From contig NZ_JABBGB010000004.1 in assembly GCF_012927185.1 (NCBI RefSeq), positions 62,001-126,000 of the forward strand: a DNA stretch of 64,000 nucleotides. The letters are read 5' to 3'. A model generated the notes under the pieces. It made no database searches. It saw nothing but the letters and a program-made list of their open reading frames with translations, and was not told where the DNA came from. This document shows positions 54,845 to 62,210 of the stretch, piece after piece. This stretch comes from Pseudoflavitalea sp. G-6-1-2 (GTDB lineage: Bacteria > Bacteroidota > Bacteroidia > Chitinophagales > Chitinophagaceae). Within the stretch, counting starts at the first letter, position 1. Every line of letters begins with the position of its first letter. A program made the position numbers and the translations under genes.

Positions 54845-56776
54845 ATGACCCTTAAACATACCCGTATCTCCCTATTCATTTTTGCGTTGCTTGCATTAAC
54901 AACAGCCTGCCATCAGCAACCTCCAAAAGATACATCCTCCAATCAGAAAGCTACCTCCGATTCATTGATAGCTTTCATGAAGAACAATATAAATCCGCTG
55001 TTTCAGGAACGGGAGTATGAAGCATCGGGGAAGATGCTGGACAGTCTGCAACCTTTACTCGAAAACTCCGGCTACTACCCCATCACCTGTACATGGCTGC
55101 GCTTCAAAGGGCTGCAGTATATGTATGAGAAAAAAGCAGACAGCAGTGAAGCAACGCTCCGCAAAGCACTGGCCATTGCAATGGCACAAGATACCAGTCT
55201 GGCGCATGTGATTGCTGTAAAAGGCAACTTCATAGAGTTTTTCATCAATCAGAAAAAACTGGATTCCGCCCTCATCTATGCCAGTGACGCTTACTATCTC
55301 TCCAAAAAAACCGGCAACAGCAATCTTCCTGCAATAGTGCTTAAACTGGCCGGCATCTATTCCAAAATCGGCGATTTGGATCAGTGGAGAAAGTATCTCT
55401 TTGAAGGAATGGCCATCAGCCAGGAACCCAGATTAAAGTTGGCATTTGCCACCAATATTGCATCTTATTACAACACCATTCAGGAGAAAGACTCTGCCCT
55501 GCTCTTCTTCAGAAATTTTGTAGAAAAGGATACCACGCTGAATACACCTTTCTTCAACAGCGTGAAGTATGAGAACATGGGTGTGATGCTCTCCAAACAG
55601 AACAGGAACGAAGAAGCACTGCAATATCAGCTCAAAGCCTTTCAACTGAGCAGACAACTGGGGAACCTGGAATCGCTTACACTCTTCAACCTGGGTGTTA
55701 CCAATCAAAAACTCAAACAATACGATACTGCTGAAAAATATTTCAATGAAGCCTATGAGCTCGCCCTGACAGAAAACAATAAGGAAATGCTTACGCGGAT
55801 ATGGAGAAGGAAAAGCATTTTCTACACCGAACTGCAGAGATGGCAGGAAGCAGTGGATGCCAAGGATTCGGCCTACGCAAATTTCGGCCGTGAAGTAGAT
55901 TCATCCATGACACAGGCAGCAAGGGAAATCGAAACGCAGTATGCAGTAAAGGCAAAAGATGATGAGATCCGGGCTTTGGCTTTCTCCAATGAAGCCAATC
56001 GCAAGATCAGCGGGCAACAGAAAACAATCATCCTGATCCTCGCCTGTTCATTTCTGCTGGCCATCATTCTTGGTATCGTTTTGCGGAGAAGAAGAAAATT
56101 GTCCGATAAACTTCGTCAGACTGAACTGGAACAACGACTGCTTCGCAGCCAGATGGAACCTCACTTCATCTTCAATACACTGTCGGTGTTGCAGGGCTTT
56201 ATCCGCAATAGCGAAGGAGAGAAAGCAGTACGGTATCTCAATCAGTTTGCACGCCTGTTGCGTGTAACGCTCGAAAATTCCAGAGAAAGTTTTGTTCCGC
56301 TGGAAGATGAAGTAGCAGCACTGGAAAACTATCTCAGCCTCCAGGCTATGCGCTTCGAAGGATTGTTCGATTATACAGTGGATACCTGGGAAATGTACGA
56401 CGATGAAGGACTGCTGATCCCTCCCATGTTACTGCAACCGTTTGTCGAGAATTCCATTCTTCATGGAATGAAACAGCTCGATCAGAAAGGACATATCCAT
56501 ATTTCCATTCAAAAAGAAGCGCACGTACTGCGCTGTGTGATTGAAGACAATGGAGCCGGCCTTCAATCATGCACCATACAACCGGGGAAAAAATCGCTCT
56601 CCACCACCATTACGCAGGAGCGGCTAGCCATCCTGAGCAGACAAACCGGTTATCCTGCTGGTATCTCCGTTGCCAACAGAAAGGATGAGCATCAGGGTAC
56701 CCGCGTGGAACTGAGCATCCCCTTCAGAAAGGCAAGGGCATTTTCCGGATCCGGCGAAAATGCCAGCGGATTTTAA
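54845..56776 (+). CDS. TPR-containing lipoprotein sensor histidine kinase (copy 2)
   Basis: 643-residue paralogue of the preceding kinase with the same layout: lipobox TTAC (Cys21), TPR-like repeats to about residue 380, one membrane helix (TIILILACSFLLAIILGIVL), and kinase core with His440 (QMEPHFIFNTLSVLQ), PPMLLQPFVENSILHG and VIEDNGAGL. The kinase halves of the two copies are nearly alike by eye, while the sensor halves differ more, which fits tandem duplication followed by sensor divergence. They are 52 bp apart. Both may feed the single LytTR regulator at 52118. Confidence 0.92.
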   Translation: MTLKHTRISLFIFALLALTTACHQQPPKDTSSNQKATSDSLIAFMKNNINPLFQEREYEASGKMLDSLQPLLENSGYYPITCTWLRFKGLQYMYEKKADSSEATLRKALAIAMAQDTSLAHVIAVKGNFIEFFINQKKLDSALIYASDAYYLSKKTGNSNLPAIVLKLAGIYSKIGDLDQWRKYLFEGMAISQEPRLKLAFATNIASYYNTIQEKDSALLFFRNFVEKDTTLNTPFFNSVKYENMGVMLSKQNRNEEALQYQLKAFQLSRQLGNLESLTLFNLGVTNQKLKQYDTAEKYFNEAYELALTENNKEMLTRIWRRKSIFYTELQRWQEAVDAKDSAYANFGREVDSSMTQAAREIETQYAVKAKDDEIRALAFSNEANRKISGQQKTIILILACSFLLAIILGIVLRRRRKLSDKLRQTELEQRLLRSQMEPHFIFNTLSVLQGFIRNSEGEKAVRYLNQFARLLRVTLENSRESFVPLEDEVAALENYLSLQAMRFEGLFDYTVDTWEMYDDEGLLIPPMLLQPFVENSILHGMKQLDQKGHIHISIQKEAHVLRCVIEDNGAGLQSCTIQPGKKSLSTTITQERLAILSRQTGYPAGISVANRKDEHQGTRVELSIPFRKARAFSGSGENASGF

Positions 56777-56826
56777 AAACCTGCCTGCACTTCTGGATCT
56801 CCTTCATTTTGCCATTTTCATGATTG

Positions 56827-56834
56827 TAGGTTTG
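56827..56834 (+). promoter_or_regulatory. -7 box (taggtttg) for the lipoprotein gene
   Basis: Exact TAnnTTTG match 29 bp before the ATG at 56864. A TTG lies 15 bp upstream of it, slightly closer than usual. Confidence 0.45.
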
Positions 56835-56863
56835 ACCTGAAATCAACCCACAAAAATGAAAAT

Positions 56864-57448
56864 ATGAAAAAAAAGACCCTTCAACTGAGCCTGATGCTGG
56901 CATTGTGCATCACGGCATTTACCTCTTGTGATTACTTCGGCGGCGGCGGTCGCAAATATGAAACCGCCGATGGCGTTGCCAGTCTCGTAAGCGATCTGAA
57001 AAGCGAATTCGGAAAAGACGCATGGTATACCGATATCAACTTCTCCTACCATAAAAGTACCGGTACCTCCACCTCTGCTACCGGCACCAAAGATCCGGCC
57101 AGCAAGAAAATGATAGAAAAAACAAGGCTGAAGGGAACATGGAAAGACAACTCCGAGATCACGCTCAGCTTAACCGGAGACGCCAAACCAGAGGATTTTA
57201 TGTTCACCCTTACTGAACTGGGAGACCTGAAGAAACTTCCGGACATGATCAAATTGGCAGTGGATAAGATCAAGAAAGAAAAAAACTTCGATGTGGTAGC
57301 CACCAACATCACTGTGCATTCTCCGGATCGGTTGAAAGAAAATTCTGAGAAGTTCTCCTACCTGCTCAGCCTGCAGCCGGAAAACGGAGGCACATCCTTC
57401 TCTGTTATTTTCGACCAGAAGGGAGATTTCAAAAAAATTATCGACTAA
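56864..57448 (+). CDS. Lipoprotein of unknown function
   Basis: 194 residues. Signal peptide with lipobox FTSC (Cys23) followed by a Gly-rich patch (DYFGGGGRKYE). The rest is mixed alpha/beta with a Ser/Thr-rich loop (KSTGTSTSATGTKD) and a helix MIKLAVDKIKKEKNFDV. The C-terminal end reads FSVIFDQKGDFKKIID. I recognise no family. The gene has its own -7-like box and terminator, so it is a single-gene unit. The function cannot be inferred from neighbours. Confidence 0.78.
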   Translation: MKKKTLQLSLMLALCITAFTSCDYFGGGGRKYETADGVASLVSDLKSEFGKDAWYTDINFSYHKSTGTSTSATGTKDPASKKMIEKTRLKGTWKDNSEITLSLTGDAKPEDFMFTLTELGDLKKLPDMIKLAVDKIKKEKNFDVVATNITVHSPDRLKENSEKFSYLLSLQPENGGTSFSVIFDQKGDFKKIID

Positions 57449-57459
57449 ACGTTTAAGAC

Positions 57460-57491
57460 ACCCGGCAACACAATCCCGTTGCCGGGTATTT
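57460..57491 (+). terminator. Terminator after the lipoprotein gene
   Basis: Perfect 10 bp stem acccggcaac / gttgccgggt with eight-base loop, followed by atttt, 12 bp after the stop codon. Confidence 0.75.
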
Positions 57492-57513
57492 TCAAATTCC
57501 CATCCACCCTACC

Positions 57514-57855
57514 ATGGAATTAGCCATCAAAAGCAAAGTGCCGTCCGTTACAGAATTGCAAAGCATAGTAAAAGAAAAGCTGGCCGGTAAATATGCCTGT
57601 GATATAGTGCACGATCGCTGGACCATCAGCTTTAAGGCAGACAAGAAATGTTTGCTCGTTAAAAAGTCAAACATCATTGGTGTTGCAATATTCATTGATG
57701 AGGAAGATAGCAAACTCGATATCGCAGGCATAGTTCCAAACTATGTGCTCGATCAATCTGTGTTCAAAATCTTTATTGCCAGAATGCTGCTGAATCCGGC
57801 CTGGAATAAGCTGGAGGCTGAAGTAGCAGAAGTACTTCGTTCTAAACTTTCATGA
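57514..57855 (+). CDS. Small protein of unknown function (first gene of DUF1266 cassette)
   Basis: 113 residues, without signal peptide; one moderately hydrophobic stretch (NIIGVAIFI). The sequence is mixed alpha/beta: ELQSIVKEKLAGKYACDIVHDRWTISFKADKKCLL (two beta strands around the Trp), then a C-terminal helix VFKIFIARMLLNPAWNKLEAEVAEVLRSKL. I recognise no family. It starts a set of three tightly spaced genes (gaps 13 and 11 bp), so it is likely cotranscribed with the next unknown and the DUF1266 gene. Confidence 0.7.
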   Translation: MELAIKSKVPSVTELQSIVKEKLAGKYACDIVHDRWTISFKADKKCLLVKKSNIIGVAIFIDEEDSKLDIAGIVPNYVLDQSVFKIFIARMLLNPAWNKLEAEVAEVLRSKLS

Positions 57856-57868
57856 TCAGTTATCAAAA

Positions 57869-58345
57869 ATGAGCAACATGCTATCCTTATTCCGTAAAAA
57901 GAGAACGTCCGGCGTTGCCACCACAGATTTCATTTCCCTCATCAACAGGAGGGCAGAGGATTTCAGGGCATTCTACACAGAGCGGTTTGGCAATAAGCTG
58001 AATTATCAGTTCAGCAGTCTGCCCATTATCGATATGTTGCTCGCTGAAGCGCGCAATGGGGCTGCCACGGCGGACAGAAGGCTTTGGCTCGCCGTTTACG
58101 GAAGCGCCTATCTGTACCGCATCGCTTCTCTTCGGATAAGCGAATTTCAGTATATCTGGTATCACCCGCTCGATCAACCGATGATGCTGGTGGGTTCTCC
58201 CAACTACAGAATTTCGCTGCTGGCACAGGAGGCAGTTACCCAAAGATTAGCTGATTTCAGGGATATCTCCTTACAGCAGCTATTCATTAACTTTGAAACT
58301 GCCTTAGTGTATGCCAAAAAAGGAGACGACATATTGTTTGTTTAA
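57869..58345 (+). CDS. Protein of unknown function (second gene of DUF1266 cassette)
   Basis: 158 residues, no signal peptide. N-terminal basic stretch (SLFRKKRTSG), then a helix-rich body (FISLINRRAEDFRAFYTERFGN, LLAEARNGAATADRRLWLAVYGSAYLYRIASLR) and a C-terminal helix (LQQLFINFETALVYAKKG). Met4 at 57878 is an alternative start. No family recognised. It lies between the 113-aa gene and the DUF1266 gene. Confidence 0.68.
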   Translation: MSNMLSLFRKKRTSGVATTDFISLINRRAEDFRAFYTERFGNKLNYQFSSLPIIDMLLAEARNGAATADRRLWLAVYGSAYLYRIASLRISEFQYIWYHPLDQPMMLVGSPNYRISLLAQEAVTQRLADFRDISLQQLFINFETALVYAKKGDDILFV

Positions 58346-58356
58346 ACCATTTAATC

Positions 58357-59268
58357 ATGAACCCGCAAAACGCAATCGATCAATACCTGCAGCAGTTAAA
58401 AGCAATGGGGCTTTCAGATGAACAGATAGCCATGTACAAACAGCAGATGGAAGCATCTATGAATCTCTCCACTCAATGGATGAGCCAGATGGGACAGTTT
58501 GGCCAGAACATGCAACAGTTCAACAGCATGTTCTCCGGCGATGATGGCAATGCAGGCATGCAGTCTGATGGCGCCGAACTTCAACTGAACCCAAACAGCA
58601 CACTCTCCAAAAAAGAACAGTGGGCCATTGCCTGCGGCGCAGATCTCGCCATTTTGAATGGACAATACCTCAACGATCTCACCACCGGTTTCTCCAAACA
58701 GGATTGCCGCAGTCTCTTATCGGAATGGTGGGATATCGACAGCAAAGAAGAAGCAGTGGAAAGAATCGAATGGCTCTTCGCCGAAGGCCATCGCATTCAG
58801 TACGATATTATCTGGCAGGCCATGAATGCCATCTCCATCAAAGAGAGCAAGGAGTTCCTCCGCGAACACGTGGCCACCAACAAGATGGAAGAAGAAGTGG
58901 CCATCGAAAGGCTTCGCAATATGCGCGATGCGCTGGAACTCTTCCACGAGCACAATCTCATCGATAAGGATACACAGCCCGATATGCTGATCTGGGATTT
59001 TGCACGCGTGATCAACCTCAGCCGCGGTTGCTTCGATGCCGGCTATCTGAGTCGTGAAGAAGCAATGGAAAACATCCTTCGTTGCATCGACCCCATCCGT
59101 AAAATGTATACATCCTGGAAACAGCTTTCGGTATCGTATCAGTTCGCCCGCTCTGTATGGAACGGAATAGACGAAGAGGTATTCGAAGAAATGATGGAAG
59201 GAATGGAAGTACTGCTCACCGACGAGAACAGTCCATGGGTTAAGATGAAATGGGACGAAGCCCTGTAA
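58357..59268 (+). CDS. DUF1266 domain-containing protein
   Basis: 303-residue soluble protein. The first 60 residues are helical and Met/Gln-rich (DEQIAMYKQQMEASMNLSTQWMSQMGQFGQNM), followed by a DUF1266 domain of about 210 residues: LSKKEQWAIACGADLAILNG, CRSLLSEWWDIDSKEEAVERIEWLFAEGHR, and the second half LIWDFARVINLSRGCFDAGYLSREEAMENI. DUF1266 is linked in other bacteria to stress or to toxin-type accessory genes, but its biochemical role is not established as far as I know. It ends the three-gene cassette and is followed by a strong terminator. Confidence 0.83.
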   Translation: MNPQNAIDQYLQQLKAMGLSDEQIAMYKQQMEASMNLSTQWMSQMGQFGQNMQQFNSMFSGDDGNAGMQSDGAELQLNPNSTLSKKEQWAIACGADLAILNGQYLNDLTTGFSKQDCRSLLSEWWDIDSKEEAVERIEWLFAEGHRIQYDIIWQAMNAISIKESKEFLREHVATNKMEEEVAIERLRNMRDALELFHEHNLIDKDTQPDMLIWDFARVINLSRGCFDAGYLSREEAMENILRCIDPIRKMYTSWKQLSVSYQFARSVWNGIDEEVFEEMMEGMEVLLTDENSPWVKMKWDEAL

Positions 59269-59298
59269 TGATCTCTGCAATTTTCTCTTTTGCAATAA

Positions 59299-59334
59299 AA
59301 AAGGACGGCCAACCTGAAAAGTGGCCGTCCTTTT
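59299..59334. terminator. Strong terminator after the DUF1266 cassette
   Basis: Perfect 13 bp stem (aaaaggacggcca / tggccgtcctttt) with a ten-base loop and flanking A and T runs, 30 bp after the stop codon. Confidence 0.9.
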
Positions 59335-59387
59335 GATTTATATGCAATCGCTCCGGATCGGTGCCGGAAAGCAGCAGATTTAAATTA

Positions 59388-59421
59388 TTGATGCTTTTCA
59401 GCCATGTGTATCCTATGTTTG
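59388..59421 (+). promoter_or_regulatory. Promoter for the WG-repeat lipoprotein gene
   Basis: TTG at 59388-59390 and an exact -7 box tatgtttg at 59414-59421 with 23 bp between, and the ATG 17 bp after the box. This is the best match in the window to the TTG-N17-23-TAnnTTTG promoter pattern of Bacteroidota. Confidence 0.55.
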
Positions 59422-59437
59422 CTCAAAATCCGTACAC

Positions 59438-60190
59438 ATGCTCAGAAACCTCAGCATTATGATTTCATGTACCATGTTATTCTCCTGCAACGATAATACA
59501 GCCAACGGGCAGGCTGCAGCAGACAGTGTATCCGTTTCCTCCGCGCCTGCCGACACAGCGGCTCCTGCTCAAAAAACTTTTGTGAGCCCAACTAAATTGA
59601 CAGGCCATCTCGATAAAAAAAATGACTACTGGGTTTGTGATGATCCGGAGTTTGAAGCCAGCGCCTTCGACAACCGGAAAAGCGTTTACGCTTCTCTGTC
59701 GAGAATGGATGCAGACCGCAACACACTTGGCATTGGACTGATCAGCCGAAAAGGAGATGTGATTGTTCCCCCTATCTACAAAAGCATAGAAATTGGTTTC
59801 AGCTATGGTGTTTGTCAGGTAGGGAAGGATGATAAATACGGATTGGTAGATACCAGCGGCAAAGAAATTGTTGCTCCGATCTATGACTATATCGGACAGG
59901 TGGAAGACAGCATGATGCTGGTAAAGAATTCCGAGAAGTATGGACTGATCAACCTCAAAGGCGAGATACTGATCCCCATTCAATACAATGCTTTGCGTTC
60001 AGCCGGCGAAGGCATGGTATCGTTTATGACGGAGCCGCAACGCTGGGGATATCTCAATCTGAAGAATGAAGTGATAGTAGCACCACTCTTCACCTTCACC
60101 GAAAGATTCAGCAACGGCTCCGTGGTATTGCAAAAACCCGGTGGCGAGGATTACATCATTTATAAAAACGGCAAGATCGAAAAAAAATAA
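59438..60190 (+). CDS. WG-repeat lipoprotein
   Basis: 250 residues. Lipobox LFSC (Cys17), then a Ser/Ala/Thr-rich linker to about residue 50, then WG (KWG) beta repeats: GLISRKGDVIVPPIYKSI, KYGLVDTSGKEIVAPIYDYIG, KYGLINLKGEILIPIQYNAL, RWGYLNLKNEVIVAPLFTF. Such repeats form beta units that may bind proteins or polymers at the cell surface. A role cannot be assigned. It has its own promoter match, and the next gene is a small membrane protein 47 bp after it. Confidence 0.88.
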   Translation: MLRNLSIMISCTMLFSCNDNTANGQAAADSVSVSSAPADTAAPAQKTFVSPTKLTGHLDKKNDYWVCDDPEFEASAFDNRKSVYASLSRMDADRNTLGIGLISRKGDVIVPPIYKSIEIGFSYGVCQVGKDDKYGLVDTSGKEIVAPIYDYIGQVEDSMMLVKNSEKYGLINLKGEILIPIQYNALRSAGEGMVSFMTEPQRWGYLNLKNEVIVAPLFTFTERFSNGSVVLQKPGGEDYIIYKNGKIEKK

Positions 60191-60217
60191 CCGCCCGCAT
60201 TCAAAGAATGCGAGCGG
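60191..60217. terminator. Hairpin after the WG-repeat gene
   Basis: ccgc-n-cgcatt / aatgcg-n-gcgg stem directly after the stop codon. There is no T-run, so it is a weak terminator or processing site. Confidence 0.35.
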
Positions 60218-60237
60218 TGCTCTACAATCCACATACA

Positions 60238-60513
60238 ATGACTACACCTTCTGTAATCAAGGGCTTATTACTCGCTTTACCTGTGCTCGTTTTGAGCTAC
60301 ATTTTCTTTTTCAGCAAAAATGGTAACGGAGGTGTTGGAGGTGGAGGGTATGATCTTTCCCAACTCTACTACTCTTTCTTTGCCCTTATCTATTTATTGC
60401 TGCTCAATATTTTCTTCCTGATCCAGGGAGCTCAAACCAACCGTTACTTTCTGCTCGTTGGCGTGATATTCTTTCTGATAGTGCTGTTTGTTTTTCTCCG
60501 GATGTTATGGTAA
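60238..60513 (+). CDS. Small membrane protein of unknown function
   Basis: 91 residues with three hydrophobic helices (GLLLALPVLVLSYIFFF, FFALIYLLLLNIFFLIQ, FLLVGVIFFLIVLFVFLRML) and a Gly-rich loop (NGNGGVGGGGYDLSQL). The ATG at 60238 leaves out ten upstream residues from 60208 that lack conservation cues. It converges on the minus-strand TPR gene with only 3 bp between the stops. Confidence 0.68.
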   Translation: MTTPSVIKGLLLALPVLVLSYIFFFSKNGNGGVGGGGYDLSQLYYSFFALIYLLLLNIFFLIQGAQTNRYFLLVGVIFFLIVLFVFLRMLW

Positions 60514-60516
60514 GCA

Positions 60517-61653
60517 TCAGGGATGCTGTCTGTTACCTGAAACTTTTACCGGAACAAGCAGCTCTGTTTTATCGATACAGTTCTCATCGCCATCGGTAGC
60601 TTCGTTCAACAGGTCTTTGCTGTTTTCCGGTCCCAGTAAACGGATAGCCTCTTTGTAATCGGCAATCGATTTTTTGCAATTGCCCATTGCGTGATGCAGG
60701 CGTGCGCGTTGTGCATAGAGTTCATAATTTTCCGGGTTTTCCCGAATGAGCTCATCGAAAATTTCCAGCGCCTCATTGTACCGGCTTGCATACTGGTAAG
60801 CAATCCCTGCGTAAAAGTGAGCGGGCTGAGCAAGCGTGTCGAAGATATCTCCAGCCATTCCCAGCTCCATCCTGTTTCTATATACCGCGTATACCTCAAT
60901 AGCACGTTTATAATTGGGGATTTCGATCAGACAACGGAGGTAATTGTGGTATTGCAGCACACTATTGGATCGATCACATTTCAGGGCCAGCTCATAATAT
61001 TTCACTGCCTTATCGAACTCCTTCAGGTAGTAGTAACTGGTACCAATGATGCCATAGAGCAACTCATTGCCGCTGTCCATTTCCAGTGCAGTCTTTGCTG
61101 CATCGATGGCCAGCTGGTACTGTTTCAGATAACCGAGACAGTTTGCGCGCAGTAGATGGTAATCCGGATGCCCCGGATTGCTGGCGATGGCACTATTCAC
61201 AGTATCGAGTGCTGCTTCGTATTGTTGCTGTTCATACAACGTTGTGGCTTTATCGAAAAGCATCGCAGCCCGATTGTCGACTGCCACTGCTGCCACTGCA
61301 TAATTGTGCGGCGGTTCAAGATCCGGGTGTGCATTTGCTTCTGCTTTGGTGAGTTTGCGGATGGCGATCAGCTGATTGTTCTTCGTTTGGATCTCGTACA
61401 AACGCTGGTAGAGCCTGTTCCAGCTGTTGCGTTCAGCTTTGAGTACCGGTCCCATTTTCGCGAAGCCGGGTGCTTTGATGCTTAGCGTGCAAACACGTGG
61501 ATTATTGCCAACTTCGAGCAGCAGCCGGTTATTCTTTTCTCGGATGCTTCTGAAGTAATTGATTTCTTTTTTCGGTTTGTCCTGTGCGGATAATTCAGTG
61601 ATACCTGCCAGCAGAAGCAGGGCCAGTGCGAGGGTTCGGAGCTTAACAATCAT
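60517..61653 (-). CDS. Exported TPR protein
   Basis: 378 residues with a signal peptide (MIVKLRTLALALLLLAGITELSAQ). Residues about 25-120 form a beta-rich start (NNRLLLEVGNNPRVCTLSIK), followed by at least five TPR units from about 130 on (AAMLFDKATTLYEQQQYEAALDTVNSAIASNPGHPDYHLLR, AIDAAKTALEMDSGNELLYG, AVKYYELALKCDRSNSVLQY, ALEIFDELIRENPENYELYAQRA). The ATG at 61653 overlaps the preceding gene by 11 bp; a start at 61677 would overlap by 35 bp. Probable protein-protein interaction role in the periplasm; not a kinase, but it lies next to a TPR kinase gene. Confidence 0.82.
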   Translation of the reverse strand: MIVKLRTLALALLLLAGITELSAQDKPKKEINYFRSIREKNNRLLLEVGNNPRVCTLSIKAPGFAKMGPVLKAERNSWNRLYQRLYEIQTKNNQLIAIRKLTKAEANAHPDLEPPHNYAVAAVAVDNRAAMLFDKATTLYEQQQYEAALDTVNSAIASNPGHPDYHLLRANCLGYLKQYQLAIDAAKTALEMDSGNELLYGIIGTSYYYLKEFDKAVKYYELALKCDRSNSVLQYHNYLRCLIEIPNYKRAIEVYAVYRNRMELGMAGDIFDTLAQPAHFYAGIAYQYASRYNEALEIFDELIRENPENYELYAQRARLHHAMGNCKKSIADYKEAIRLLGPENSKDLLNEATDGDENCIDKTELLVPVKVSGNRQHP

Positions 61654-62089
61654 TGTACCTGTGATTGGTTTCATCATAAATATCGATGTATCGTTTCATT
61701 TCTTTTTCTGAGAGGGTTTTCTGTTTAAGCTCCACAGGGAGTACGTGTTTCCCATCGGGATCGATCCAGCTTCCTTCAAAGCCATTTCCTTTTCTCTGAA
61801 GAAACAATACACCGGTGAAATCTTTCTCCACCATCAGGTGTCTGCCGAGTTCACCGCTTTCGATATTGAGTAAAATCCAGCTGTCGTCGCCAGGTGTTTT
61901 ATCATACTTGTAAATGCCTTCGAGCATCAGATGGCCATCGCAGGGATGTGGCTTGTAATAGAGGAACATGGTGATGGCGTTTTTGCCACCGATGGTACCT
62001 TTCAGTACCTCATGAATTTCTTTGTCCTGGGCTTTTGTAGCCAGAGAGGTGCAGAACAGGCTCCACAGTAACAGCAGGTATTTTTCCAT
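61643..62089 (-). CDS. Exported protein of unknown function
   Basis: 148 residues. Signal peptide (MEKYLLLLWSLFCTSLATKAQ). The mature part is beta-rich with VLKGTIGGKNAITMFLYYKPHPCDGHLMLEGIYKYDKT (parts: ITMFLYY, GHLMLEGIYKY), two Cys overall in the mature part, and a helical end (SEKEMKRYIDIYDETNHRYNDC). No family recognised. It overlaps the next gene (TPR protein) by 11 bp, suggesting translational coupling, and lies 121 bp after the TPR kinase gene. Confidence 0.75.
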   Translation of the reverse strand: MEKYLLLLWSLFCTSLATKAQDKEIHEVLKGTIGGKNAITMFLYYKPHPCDGHLMLEGIYKYDKTPGDDSWILLNIESGELGRHLMVEKDFTGVLFLQRKGNGFEGSWIDPDGKHVLPVELKQKTLSEKEMKRYIDIYDETNHRYNDC

Positions 62090-62210
62090 TGCAACAATGC
62101 GCTTTTGTATGCGCGACTGCGAATGTCTGTGAAATCAGAAAGCAGTTATTGCCTGATTCATATTTGCAGTTATACATCATGTGTTCGCAGCAGTTGGGTT
62201 TAAATCCGCG

